NCBI GenBank assembly: GCA_042691655.1
Contig: CP170506.1
Location: 1,612,001 to 1,676,000, forward strand
Source: UBA695 sp042691655
Lineage (GTDB): Bacteria > Verrucomicrobiota > Verrucomicrobiia > Chthoniobacterales > Chthoniobacteraceae
Direction: 5' to 3'
DNA: 64,000 nt
Below are positions 8,010-15,540 of the stretch, in pieces. Under the pieces are notes generated by a model that was given only the letters and a program-made list of their open reading frames with translations, was not told where the DNA came from and ran no database searches. Within the stretch, counting starts at the first letter, position 1; each line of letters opens with the position of its first letter. The position numbers and the translations under genes were made by a program.

Positions 8010-9890
8010 ATGGAAAACCAAGCAAACGGAGCGCTGCAGGACATGCCATTCAAGGATAAGATAGAGAAAGAGAAATTTGAATTTGCCGATTTAATCCCTT
8101 ACCTGCTCTTCTTTCTCGTCCTGGCGGTATCCTACCTGGGCGTCACCCAGTATGCAGGGCAGAAGTATCCCTGGTTCCTGACGCTGCTCATCCTGAACGG
8201 CTGTTTCCTGGCCCGCTGTATTCAGTCCTCCATCGAGCTTCGCAAGAGCCGCCAGGCCGAGGCCAAGACGCACGGCGAGCTCTGCGGCCAGCTCGCCGAG
8301 GCCGGTGCGCAGATGGGACGCAAGGAGGAGGAGCTGGCGGAAACGGCTGATAAACTGAGGCTTACGGATGAGGGCCTCACCTCGGCTAAAGCGGAGCTGG
8401 AACAAACCAACGTCCTTTTTGAGAAGCTCAGCCTCGATCTCGAAATCGCGGAAAGCGAACTCAAGTCGCTCAAATCCGAAACCGAGGCCATCCTCGCCAA
8501 CGTCAAGCAGGGGGTCTTCCTCATTAACAGCGAGGGAACCATCAGCGGCCAGTACTCCGAGGAACTCAAGGGGATCTTCCAAATTCCCGACGCCGCTTCT
8601 CGCAATTTCATGCGCCTCATGCGCCCGCTGGTCCCGGAGAAGCATCACCAGACGATCAGCAACTACATCGCGCTCCTCTTCAACCCGCGCAAAAACTCCA
8701 AGCAGCTCCAGAAATTCAACCCGCTCAAGCGCGTCGAGCTCAATTTCCAGCGGGCGGAGGGGGGCTTCGCACCCAAGAGCGTGGAGTTCAATTTCCAGCG
8801 CGTCTATTCCGACGAGCAAATCGCCCGCGTCCTAGTCACTGCCGTCGATGTCAGCGAGCGCATCCAACTGGAGGGCAAGCTGCGCGAGGAGGGTGAACGC
8901 CGCGAGAAACAGCTCTCGCTCCTCTGCGATCTCCTCAACGCCGATCCGGTGCAGCTCCGCGCTTTCCTCAAGGAAGCCGAGGCCGTCATGACCAGCGTGA
9001 ACACCTCCTTCCGCGAGGCTTCCAGCGAAGCGGTGCCCACCGAGACGACCCAGGAGCGGGTCAACCGGGTGTTCCGGGCGGTTCACAAGCTCAAGAGCCA
9101 GGCCACCGCGCTGGGCCTGCCGCTGCTGGAGCGGGAGATTCACCGCATCGAGGATCTCCTCAACGACCTGCGCCGCAACCCGGCCGCCTCCAACCAGGAC
9201 TTGATCACCGTGCTGGTCTCCATCTCGAAGTTCCAGAGCGTGCTCAAAGAGGCCCAGGAGCTGATGGAGAAGATTTCCGGCATGAGCCGCGCCGCCGTTC
9301 CCGATACCCACTCCGCGGCGACTCCCTCCTCGGAACTGATGGCCGCCTCCGAGGAACTCGTCCGCACCTGCGCCACCCGGGCCGGGAAGCATGCCCGCAT
9401 CGAGTGGGCCGTCTCCGGGTTCGATAACCTCCCGCTTAACCTCCAGACCGCTCTGCGCGACGCCACCTTCCAGCTCGTGCGCAACTGCGTGGTCCACGGC
9501 ATCGAAGCGCCGGAGAAGCGCCAGGCCGAGGGCAAGGATGGCTGCGGCGTCATCAACGTCACCATCAACATCGCCCGCGAAGCCCACGCCGTGCACCTGG
9601 TCTGCCGCGACGACGGCGCGGGCCTGGACGTCGAGGCGATCCGCTCGAAGGCGGTTCGCGAGGGGCTCCTCAGCGCCGAGAAAGCGGCGTTGCTGACCCA
9701 AAACGAAATCCTGCCCATCATCTTCGAACCCGGCTTCTCCACCGCCGCCAGCGTCACTGAGGACGCGGGCAGGGGAGTGGGCCTCGACGCGCTCCACGAT
9801 TCGATTTCCGGCCAGCTCAAAGGCGAAATCCAGATGGAGTTCGGCACGGGCCGCTACTGCCAGTTTGAGCTGCTGGTCCCGCTGATCTAG
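8010..9890 (+). CDS. Membrane-bound CheA-like hybrid kinase (HPt plus HATPase, no CheW domain)
   Basis: A 626-residue protein. Two membrane helices lie near residues 27-45 and 53-70, followed by a long coiled coil (about 75-160), a PAS-like region (about 160-285), an HPt helix bundle with phospho-acceptor His359 in AVHKLKSQA, and a C-terminal HATPase with CheA-type N-box QLVRNCVVHGIE and G-box GAGLDVEAIRSKAV. It stops at the ATPase, so the CheW-like coupling domain of true CheA is missing and the membrane region may replace receptor coupling. Followed by cheY and cheX, it probably phosphorylates that CheY. Confidence 0.82.
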   Translation: MENQANGALQDMPFKDKIEKEKFEFADLIPYLLFFLVLAVSYLGVTQYAGQKYPWFLTLLILNGCFLARCIQSSIELRKSRQAEAKTHGELCGQLAEAGAQMGRKEEELAETADKLRLTDEGLTSAKAELEQTNVLFEKLSLDLEIAESELKSLKSETEAILANVKQGVFLINSEGTISGQYSEELKGIFQIPDAASRNFMRLMRPLVPEKHHQTISNYIALLFNPRKNSKQLQKFNPLKRVELNFQRAEGGFAPKSVEFNFQRVYSDEQIARVLVTAVDVSERIQLEGKLREEGERREKQLSLLCDLLNADPVQLRAFLKEAEAVMTSVNTSFREASSEAVPTETTQERVNRVFRAVHKLKSQATALGLPLLEREIHRIEDLLNDLRRNPAASNQDLITVLVSISKFQSVLKEAQELMEKISGMSRAAVPDTHSAATPSSELMAASEELVRTCATRAGKHARIEWAVSGFDNLPLNLQTALRDATFQLVRNCVVHGIEAPEKRQAEGKDGCGVINVTINIAREAHAVHLVCRDDGAGLDVEAIRSKAVREGLLSAEKAALLTQNEILPIIFEPGFSTAASVTEDAGRGVGLDALHDSISGQLKGEIQMEFGTGRYCQFELLVPLI

Positions 9891-9929
9891 AGCACCTTTT
9901 CCCCCTGTTCCCCCCAGAACTTCTAGCTT

Positions 9930-10301
9930 ATGAAACTCTTAATTGTTGACGATTCGATGATCATCCGGCGTGCGATCGAGCGCACCCTGGTCCCCTCGCT
10001 CTTTGATGAGATCCGGACGGCGGCCGACGGCCTCCGAGCCATTGAGGAGTTTAAGGACTTCCTGCCCGACGTGGTGACGCTCGACATCACCATGCCCCAC
10101 ATGGACGGCATCGCCACGCTGGAGGAACTGCTGCAAATCAAGCCGGACACGAAAATCATGATCGTCTCCGCGCTGGCGGACGATTCCACGGCCATCGAGG
10201 CGCTCACAATGGGCGCGGATCAGTTCATCTGCAAACCGTTTACCAACGAAGAACTGGTGGCCGCCGTCAACGAAATGCTCGCTTTCGACCCCATCTCATG
10301 A
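9930..10301 (+). CDS. cheY: CheY-like single-domain response regulator
   Basis: A 123-residue receiver domain only. The acidic pair Asp7-Asp8 (IVDDS), the phospho-acceptor Asp52 (TLDITMPHMDG), Ser80 (MIVSA) and Lys102 (CKPF) are all present, so it should be phosphorylatable. No output domain follows, which fits a CheY that acts by binding a target such as the pilus machinery. It lies 39 nt after the CheA-like kinase and its TGA overlaps the cheX start (ATGA), so the two are translationally coupled. Confidence 0.9.
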   Translation: MKLLIVDDSMIIRRAIERTLVPSLFDEIRTAADGLRAIEEFKDFLPDVVTLDITMPHMDGIATLEELLQIKPDTKIMIVSALADDSTAIEALTMGADQFICKPFTNEELVAAVNEMLAFDPIS

Positions 10302-10795
10302 GTTCGACCACCGCCTCCACCGCCCTTCATCAAGCCACGCTCTCGATCTTCGTGCAGGCTATTATGCGGTATTTCGACCGCGTGGCGTGCATTCCCGCCG
10401 AGATTGGGACGCCCTTTCTGCTCGAAGGGGAAGCCGAGTTGCTGGACGTCACCTCCGTCATCGGCGTGACGGGCGACCTGCAAGGCTGCATCTTTTTTAC
10501 CGCGCCCCGCCCTCTGCTCGACGAGCTCCTCGGGCACATCGCGGAGTACCAGCCCACCGACGAACTGCGCTGCGACATCTGCGGCGAGGTGGCCAACACC
10601 TTTACCGGCAACGTGCGCAAGCAGCTCGGGCCCGGGTTCATGATTTCCGTTCCCGTGGTGTTTTCCGGCCGCCCCGAGCACCTGCTCTGGCCGAAAAACA
10701 CCGCCCGTTACGTCATCCCGATCGTCTGGCAAGCCAAGCGATCCCTCTTGATTGTCTGCATCGGAGACGCCCCGGCGGCGCTTAGCGCCAACTAG
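10298..10795 (+). CDS. cheX: CheX-like CheY-P phosphatase
   Basis: A 165-residue protein of the CheC/CheX/FliY family. The catalytic ExxN motif is visible as Glu97-Val-Ala-Asn100 in CGEVANTFTGN, and the following GNVRKQL helix and VPVVFSG strand fit CheX. It would remove phosphate from the CheY encoded just upstream, completing a kinase, regulator and phosphatase circuit. Only one ExxN motif is seen, as in CheX rather than CheC. The start overlaps the cheY stop. Confidence 0.82.
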   Translation: MSSTTASTALHQATLSIFVQAIMRYFDRVACIPAEIGTPFLLEGEAELLDVTSVIGVTGDLQGCIFFTAPRPLLDELLGHIAEYQPTDELRCDICGEVANTFTGNVRKQLGPGFMISVPVVFSGRPEHLLWPKNTARYVIPIVWQAKRSLLIVCIGDAPAALSAN

Positions 10796-10813
10796 CACGT
10801 TGGCCTTGAATTT

Positions 10814-10922
10814 CAGGAACTCAGGATTAGTTGCTACGCTGGTTGTTTAAGCGGTCCCGTCGCTACCGGGACCGTGCGTTTAGCCCCAAAACAGCCTTTT
10901 GCGACTTCTTCCTGAGTTCCTG
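10814..10922. repeat. 109-bp element with 13-bp perfect terminal inverted repeats
   Basis: The left end CAGGAACTCAGGA (10814-10826) and right end TCCTGAGTTCCTG (10910-10922) are perfect reverse complements. The centre contains a strong hairpin, CGGTCCCG/CGGGACCG (10852-10859 and 10867-10874). It lies in the 221-nt gap between cheX and fumarase. It could be a bidirectional terminator, a structured 5' leader RNA of fumarase, or a small non-autonomous repeat. No T-run follows the stem in the plus direction, which argues against a simple terminator. Confidence 0.6.
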
Positions 10923-11016
10923 ACTCCCCCCGGGGGCCATGAGAACGCGGTAAAAAGATTAGCAAACCGTGTTGAGCCCTGGGGCGAAAGTGCGCTATAA
11001 CTGATTTTTCTAATTT

Positions 11017-12678
11017 ATGGCGACTCCGACTCCTTTTCAGTACCAGGACCCGTTCCCCCTTGGGAAAGACGACACCGAATATTACCTCCTCACAAAGGAA
11101 GGCATCTCCCTTGGCGAATTCGAGGGGAAGGAAATTCTCAAAGTTTCCCCCGACGCCCTCACCGCCCTCTCCCGCGCCGCTTTTCGTGACTGCGCCTTCA
11201 TGCTGCGGCCCAAGCACCTCGCCCAGGTCGCCGCGATCCTCGACGATCCCGAAGCCAGCGAAAACGACCGCTACGTGGCGCTGACGATGCTCCGCAACGC
11301 CGAAGTGGCCGCGCGCGGCGTGCTGCCTTTCTGCCAGGACACCGGTACGGCCAACATCGTGGGGCACAAGGGCCAGCAGGTCTGGACCGGCATCAACGAC
11401 GCCGAGGCGATCAGCAAAGGCGTTTGGGAAACCTACACGGGCGAGAACCTGCGCTATTCCCAGACCATCGCCCTCGACATGTACGAGGAGAAGAACACCG
11501 GCAACAACCTTCCCGCCCAGATCGATATCGACGCGGTTCCCGGCGACGAATACGAGTTCCTCTGCGTCGCCAAGGGCGGCGGCTCGGCCAACAAGACCTA
11601 CCTCTACCAGGAGACCAAGGCGCTGCTTAACCCCAAGACGCTCATCCCGTTCCTCGTCGAGAAAATGAAGTCCCTCGGCACGGCGGCCTGTCCTCCTTAC
11701 CACATCGCGATCGTCATCGGCGGCACCAGCGCCGAGAAATGCCTAAAAACCGTCAAGCTCGCCAGCGTCAAGTACCTCGACGCGCTGCCGACCAAGGGCA
11801 ACGCCCAGGGCCAGGCCTTCCGCGACCTCGACCTCGAAGCCGCGCTGCTCAAAGAAGCGCAAAACATCGGCTTCGGCGCGCAGTTTGGCGGCAAGTACTA
11901 CGCGCTCGACATCCGCGTCGTGCGCCTTCCTCGCCACGGCGCTTCCTGCCCTGTGGGCCTCGGCGTTTCCTGCTCGGCTGACCGCAACATCAAGGCCAAG
12001 ATCAACAAAGAAGGCGTCTGGATCGAGAAACTCGAAGCCAACCCGGCCCGCTTCATCCCGGAGAAGTACCGCAACGCAGCCGAGGGCGAAGTGGTCAAAA
12101 TCAACCTTAATCGCCCGATGCCGGAGATCCTCGCGGAGCTTTCCAAGTATCCCGTATCCACCCATCTTTCGCTGGATGGCACCATCATCGTGGGCCGCGA
12201 CATCGCGCATGCGAAGCTGAAAGAACGCGTTGACGCAGGCGAGGGCCTGCCGGATTACCTCAAGGCGCACCCGATCTACTACGCGGGCCCGGCCAAGACC
12301 CCGGCGGGGCTGCCTTCCGGTTCGTTTGGGCCGACCACGGCTGGGCGTATGGACAGCTACGTGGACCTTTTCCAGGCCAACGGCGGCTCCAAGATCATGA
12401 TCGCCAAGGGCAACCGCTCGCAGCAAGTCACCGACGCGTGCAAGAAGCACGGCGGGTTCTACCTCGGGTCCATTGGCGGCCCGGCGGCCTTGCTGGCTGC
12501 GGAGAACATCAAGAAAGTGGAGTGCTTGGAATACCCCGAGCTGGGGATGGAAGCCATCTGGAAAATCGAAGTCGAAAACTTCCCGGCCTTCATCCTCGTG
12601 GATGACAAGGGGAACGACTTCTTTAAGCAGATCGGCAAACAGGGGTGCACCACCTGCGCGCCTGCTGACCAGCACTAA
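11017..12678 (+). CDS. Fumarate hydratase, class I
   Basis: A 553-residue iron-sulfur fumarase that interconverts fumarate and malate in the TCA cycle. The N-terminal half carries the class I motif FCQDTGTANIVG with one cluster cysteine, and further cysteines occur at SCPVGLG and in CGEY-equivalent positions. The C-terminal beta domain carries GPTTAGRMDSYVD and GGFYLGSIGGPAA. The length fits single-chain E. coli FumA/FumB rather than the split form. It is monocistronic and followed directly by a rho-independent terminator. Confidence 0.92.
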   Translation: MATPTPFQYQDPFPLGKDDTEYYLLTKEGISLGEFEGKEILKVSPDALTALSRAAFRDCAFMLRPKHLAQVAAILDDPEASENDRYVALTMLRNAEVAARGVLPFCQDTGTANIVGHKGQQVWTGINDAEAISKGVWETYTGENLRYSQTIALDMYEEKNTGNNLPAQIDIDAVPGDEYEFLCVAKGGGSANKTYLYQETKALLNPKTLIPFLVEKMKSLGTAACPPYHIAIVIGGTSAEKCLKTVKLASVKYLDALPTKGNAQGQAFRDLDLEAALLKEAQNIGFGAQFGGKYYALDIRVVRLPRHGASCPVGLGVSCSADRNIKAKINKEGVWIEKLEANPARFIPEKYRNAAEGEVVKINLNRPMPEILAELSKYPVSTHLSLDGTIIVGRDIAHAKLKERVDAGEGLPDYLKAHPIYYAGPAKTPAGLPSGSFGPTTAGRMDSYVDLFQANGGSKIMIAKGNRSQQVTDACKKHGGFYLGSIGGPAALLAAENIKKVECLEYPELGMEAIWKIEVENFPAFILVDDKGNDFFKQIGKQGCTTCAPADQH

Positions 12679-12705
12679 AAGCGCTTTCTAACATCAAAAG
12701 GTTAA

Positions 12706-12735
12706 GGCCGCCGGAGCGATCCGGCGGTCTTTTTT
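12706..12735 (+). terminator. Rho-independent terminator after fumarase
   Basis: A 10-bp GC-rich stem, GGCCGCCGGA pairing with TCCGGCGGTC around a GCGA loop, followed by six T residues. It lies about 28 nt after the fumarase stop codon. Confidence 0.9.
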
Positions 12736-12889
12736 GTGTATTTTTTAAAGAAATACGTAAATACGTCTGGATGTTTTCCTGTCCTGCAAGCTACAATTAG
12801 CGTGGCTTCTAATTCATCTTATATCCAAAATTTGCTTCCCGGGGGGGCGGGGCATGAGGGAGGAAGGAGACCAAAACTATCACCAACTC

Positions 12890-13771
12890 ATGAAAAAAAG
12901 GATATTTAACATTGTATTAAGCGGTTTCGCTGCGGTGCTTCTGATAACAATCGGCGGTGCATCAACCCTGCGGGCAAACACAACGACAACAGCTGTAACT
13001 ACAGCGACAGACTCCACGACAACCACGACAAGTGATTTTAATACTTCTTCGGATCAGGATTATTTTAATTACTCGTATTCTGGAACTGCTGCCGTCTACA
13101 GTTCCACGGCGGGGCTGGGGAGTACCGGTGGATTTAGCATCTCCTCGGAATTTGACCAAAACTCCATTTGGACTTCCAAGACGGCTTTGAGCAATGCTAA
13201 GGGGACCACCTTCAGCATTAGTGGTGCGTTCTATAACAGCACAGGCAATGCCGGTTTCGGTTTGCTAGGTTTTTCGTCAACCGACACGAATTCGACTGAC
13301 TCCACCTACCCGGCGGTTGTCAGCAATTCCATTGAAGTCGCGTTTCATGGGGGCGGCGTAATGCTTTACAGTGACGGAAGCTTACTTTCCTCGTGGAATT
13401 GGGATCTTTCAAGCACGGCCTCGGGGCAGAGCAATGGGGATCTTGCAGCCGACACATGGTTCAATGTCACTCTCACGCTTACTTTGAATGCATCTAATAA
13501 CTACGACGTTTCCTTCGCGATCTACGACCTGTCGGGAACGCTTCTGGTGAGCGAGACGTATAACAACGTTGTTTCCACGGCTTTGTCTTCAACCTCTTCG
13601 ATCTACGGTTACGTCGGAGCTTCGGCATCGAGAGTCACGGAGATCGATGATGTCACTGAAAGCGTCACAACCGTTGATTTGGTACCGGAGCCTTCCACGT
13701 ATGCTTCGCTGCTGATCGGCGGCATCGCGGCATTCGGGATGATTCGCCGCGGCAAGGAGGCCCGGGTTTAA
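12890..13771 (+). CDS. PEP-CTERM sorted exported protein
   Basis: A 293-residue secreted protein. The N-terminus (KKRIFNIVLSGFAAVLLITIG) is a signal peptide. The body is Ser/Thr/Asn-rich with beta-strand character resembling a concanavalin/LamG-like fold. The C-terminus has the PEP-CTERM tripartite tag: VPEPSTY, a hydrophobic helix (ASLLIGGIAAFGM), then RRGKEAR. Such tags are processed by exosortase at the membrane, and the proteins are often tied to exopolysaccharide or biofilm matrix. The start follows a purine-rich GGAGGAAGGAGA site about 17 nt away. No exosortase gene is in the window. Confidence 0.82.
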   Translation: MKKRIFNIVLSGFAAVLLITIGGASTLRANTTTTAVTTATDSTTTTTSDFNTSSDQDYFNYSYSGTAAVYSSTAGLGSTGGFSISSEFDQNSIWTSKTALSNAKGTTFSISGAFYNSTGNAGFGLLGFSSTDTNSTDSTYPAVVSNSIEVAFHGGGVMLYSDGSLLSSWNWDLSSTASGQSNGDLAADTWFNVTLTLTLNASNNYDVSFAIYDLSGTLLVSETYNNVVSTALSSTSSIYGYVGASASRVTEIDDVTESVTTVDLVPEPSTYASLLIGGIAAFGMIRRGKEARV

Positions 13772-13793
13772 GACCTCGCCTATTCCTTTCAAG

Positions 13794-13824
13794 AAACCCG
13801 GGGGAGCAATCTTCCGGGTTTTTT
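13794..13824. terminator. Bidirectional rho-independent terminator
   Basis: AAACCCGG pairs with CCGGGTTT and is followed by T residues on the plus strand; the minus strand also reads into an oligo-T. It sits between the convergent PEP-CTERM gene and the ECF sigma gene, whose stop overlaps its right edge, and can serve both. Confidence 0.85.
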
Positions 13825-14407
13825 ATTGCCCGATATCCACGCCCTCCAACATCTCTTTGAGCAGCTTGCGGGCGCGGTAGAGGCGCGTTTCAACGGCCTT
13901 GGCGCTTACCCCCAGCACTCCGGCGATTTCCTCGTACGAAAGGTCCTCGTATTCGAAGAGCAGCACCACGGTTTTCAAATCGTGTGGCAGGCTCTGGATG
14001 CTGTCGCGCACCTTAGCCGCCATGTCGTTATGCGCGGCGGTATCGCGCGGCGTTTTTTCCGGGCCAGGGTAGGAATCCGCCATGTCCGTTTCGCCATCTT
14101 CGCTCACCATGGCGACGGTTGGATGCCGGTGCTCCCATCGCTTGTAATTACGACAAAGATTGCTCGCAATGGTGAAGAGCCAGCTCGAAAACTTGGTCTT
14201 GGGCCGGTAGGAGGCGCGGGCCTGGTAAACCCGCACAAAGGTTTCCTGGGCCAGATCAAACGCCTCTTCCCGGTTGCCAATGTAGCGGTAGATAAAGCGA
14301 ACGAGCGGCGTTTGCCAGGCCGTCATGAGACGGTTGAGGACGGTGTCGTCCCCGGCCTGCAAGCGAAGCATTAGCTCGGTGTCGGCGTCTGGATCGGATC
14401 CTGCCAT
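13823..14407 (-). CDS. ECF-type RNA polymerase sigma factor (CnrH-like position)
   Basis: A 194-residue sigma-70 factor of the ECF class. Region 2 is complete (FIYRYIGNREEAFDLAQETF, then the tryptophan-containing FSSWLFTIASNLCRNY) and region 4 has the helix-turn-helix LSYEEIAGVLGVSAKAVETR. It is the last gene of a three-gene set whose first two encode a probable one-pass anti-sigma protein and a periplasmic LTxxQ metal-sensor protein, the same order as cnrYXH of Cupriavidus. Its ATG overlaps the preceding stop by one base (TAATG), indicating translational coupling. It probably directs transcription of the divergent efflux genes. Confidence 0.88.
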   Translation of the reverse strand: MAGSDPDADTELMLRLQAGDDTVLNRLMTAWQTPLVRFIYRYIGNREEAFDLAQETFVRVYQARASYRPKTKFSSWLFTIASNLCRNYKRWEHRHPTVAMVSEDGETDMADSYPGPEKTPRDTAAHNDMAAKVRDSIQSLPHDLKTVVLLFEYEDLSYEEIAGVLGVSAKAVETRLYRARKLLKEMLEGVDIGQ

Positions 14408-14880
14408 TACTTGGAAAGCAGGGCCGCGTGGTCCATTCCGGGAGCCGCAATGCGGGCGGTGGCCATCTGGATGTACCGGCGGCCCTCCTCGGGCTTCATT
14501 TCGGCGGCCACGGCGTAGACATGCCGGAGCATGGCCACCCGGCAGTCGTTTTGCAAAAGCGCCCATTCTTTCAGCTCCGCCTCGATCTCCGGCGTCACGA
14601 CGGGGCTCGCGGCGATAAGTTCGTTGAGCTTCTCATTCGCGGTGGCCACCCGGGCGCAAAGGAGATCGCACGTCGGGCGGTAGTCGCTGTGCATTTGGGC
14701 GATTTTGGCGTATTGGGCGTCCGTTAGGTGGTATTCGCTTTTGAGCCACTGCATGCCGCAGTCGGGCTGGTTCATCAGGCACTGGGTGGGAGTCCCGTGC
14801 GCCATCAGGTGAAAGGCGGCGAAATAACCGCCCGCAGCCACTAGCGCGGTGACCAGCAGAATAAGAAAGAGGCGTTTCAT
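14407..14880 (-). CDS. Periplasmic heavy-metal sensor / resistance protein (CnrX/ZraP-like)
   Basis: A 157-residue protein with an N-terminal membrane anchor (RLFLILLVTALVAAGGYFAAF) and a mainly helical periplasmic part containing LTDAQYAKI, the LTxxQ-type motif of the CnrX/CpxP/ZraP superfamily. Several Cys, His and Met residues (CLMNQPDCGMQW, CDLLC) are potential metal ligands. It lies between the putative anti-sigma gene and the ECF sigma gene with no gaps, so it probably senses a metal and relieves sigma inhibition. Which metal cannot be told. Confidence 0.72.
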   Translation of the reverse strand: MKRLFLILLVTALVAAGGYFAAFHLMAHGTPTQCLMNQPDCGMQWLKSEYHLTDAQYAKIAQMHSDYRPTCDLLCARVATANEKLNELIAASPVVTPEIEAELKEWALLQNDCRVAMLRHVYAVAAEMKPEEGRRYIQMATARIAAPGMDHAALLSK

Positions 14881-15192
14881 TTAGGAGCGGCTGTTTTGGG
14901 CGTGGGCGAGGGGATTGATGGTCTGCATGTAGAGAGCCTCCATCTGTTTGCCGTTGCGGGCGTTGTAATCCTGGGCGCGGAAATAGGCCGTTCCCGTGCC
15001 GAGCGCCAGCGCCAGCGTCACAAACGCGACGGTAGGAAGCGGCTTGTGGAATTCCGCCACGAGCCAGTTAAGCAACCGGTCCCAGCGGCTCTCCCGCGCG
15101 GCAATTTCCGCCCAGACGTTGGCCTGAAAGCGCGCGGGGAGGTCGAGATCGACTTCCCAGGCGTTCAGCTTTTGTTTGAGGTCTTCGTTCAT
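14881..15192 (-). CDS. Putative one-pass membrane anti-sigma protein (CnrY-like position)
   Basis: A 103-residue protein with a charged cytoplasmic N-terminal part (about residues 1-50, including LPARFQANVWAEIAARE), one membrane helix (TVAFVTLALALGTGTAYF) and a short periplasmic tail. This is the CnrY-type anti-sigma plan, though sequence alone does not prove it. The start at MNEDLKQK was chosen over the open upstream frame because it places the gene just after the divergent promoter region. Its TAA abuts the next ATG (TAAATG), so it is coupled to the sensor gene. Confidence 0.6.
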   Translation of the reverse strand: MNEDLKQKLNAWEVDLDLPARFQANVWAEIAARESRWDRLLNWLVAEFHKPLPTVAFVTLALALGTGTAYFRAQDYNARNGKQMEALYMQTINPLAHAQNSRS

Positions 15193-15209
15193 AGGTCCGT
15201 GCTGAATAC

Positions 15210-15273
15210 AACACCGGAAACGTTCCAAACCCTCGAGAAAAATACAATGAGGGTTTTTCAAAGCGCCGGTGTT
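15210..15273. promoter_or_regulatory. Nested inverted repeats in the divergent metal-locus promoter region
   Basis: Two concentric perfect 8-bp inverted repeats: the outer pair AACACCGG (15210-15217) with CCGGTGTT (15266-15273), and the inner pair AAACCCTC (15227-15234) with GAGGGTTT (15249-15256). The spacers are exactly 9 nt on each side. A small palindrome GGAAACGTTCC lies in the left spacer and a T-run follows the inner stem. The position between the anti-sigma-like gene and the divergent metal-binding peptide suggests an operator or an attenuator. Confidence 0.55.
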
Positions 15274-15319
15274 TTATCCACTGCACGGGGTTGAATGCCC
15301 CAAATCCATCCAATTACCT

Positions 15320-15520
15320 ATGTTAAAACTCATCCTCGCCCTCGTCGCCTCGGTTCTTCCCCTGGCCGCCCAAGCAGGTTCGCCCACCCCCGCGCCCTCC
15401 GCCTCCCCGGCCCACCCGGCCGCGGTGAAGTACACCTGCCCCATGCACCCAGAGGTGGTGTCGGATAAACCCGGCAAATGCCCGAAATGCGGCATGGCGC
15501 TGGTGCAGAAGAAAAACTGA
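15320..15520 (+). CDS. Small exported heavy-metal-binding protein
   Basis: A 66-residue protein with a signal peptide (LILALVASVLPLAAQAG), a Pro/Ala linker and a C-terminal heavy-metal-binding domain, YTCPMHPEVV then GKCPKCGMAL. This CPMHP...CPKCGM motif is also found fused to CusB-type efflux adaptors and copper P-type ATPases. Here it is a stand-alone periplasmic peptide, divergent from the ECF sigma locus and 20 nt before a TolC-family gene, so it probably takes part in copper or related metal handling. Confidence 0.8.
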   Translation: MLKLILALVASVLPLAAQAGSPTPAPSASPAHPAAVKYTCPMHPEVVSDKPGKCPKCGMALVQKKN

Positions 15521-15540
15521 CGCCCGCTTCTCTCTCTCCC

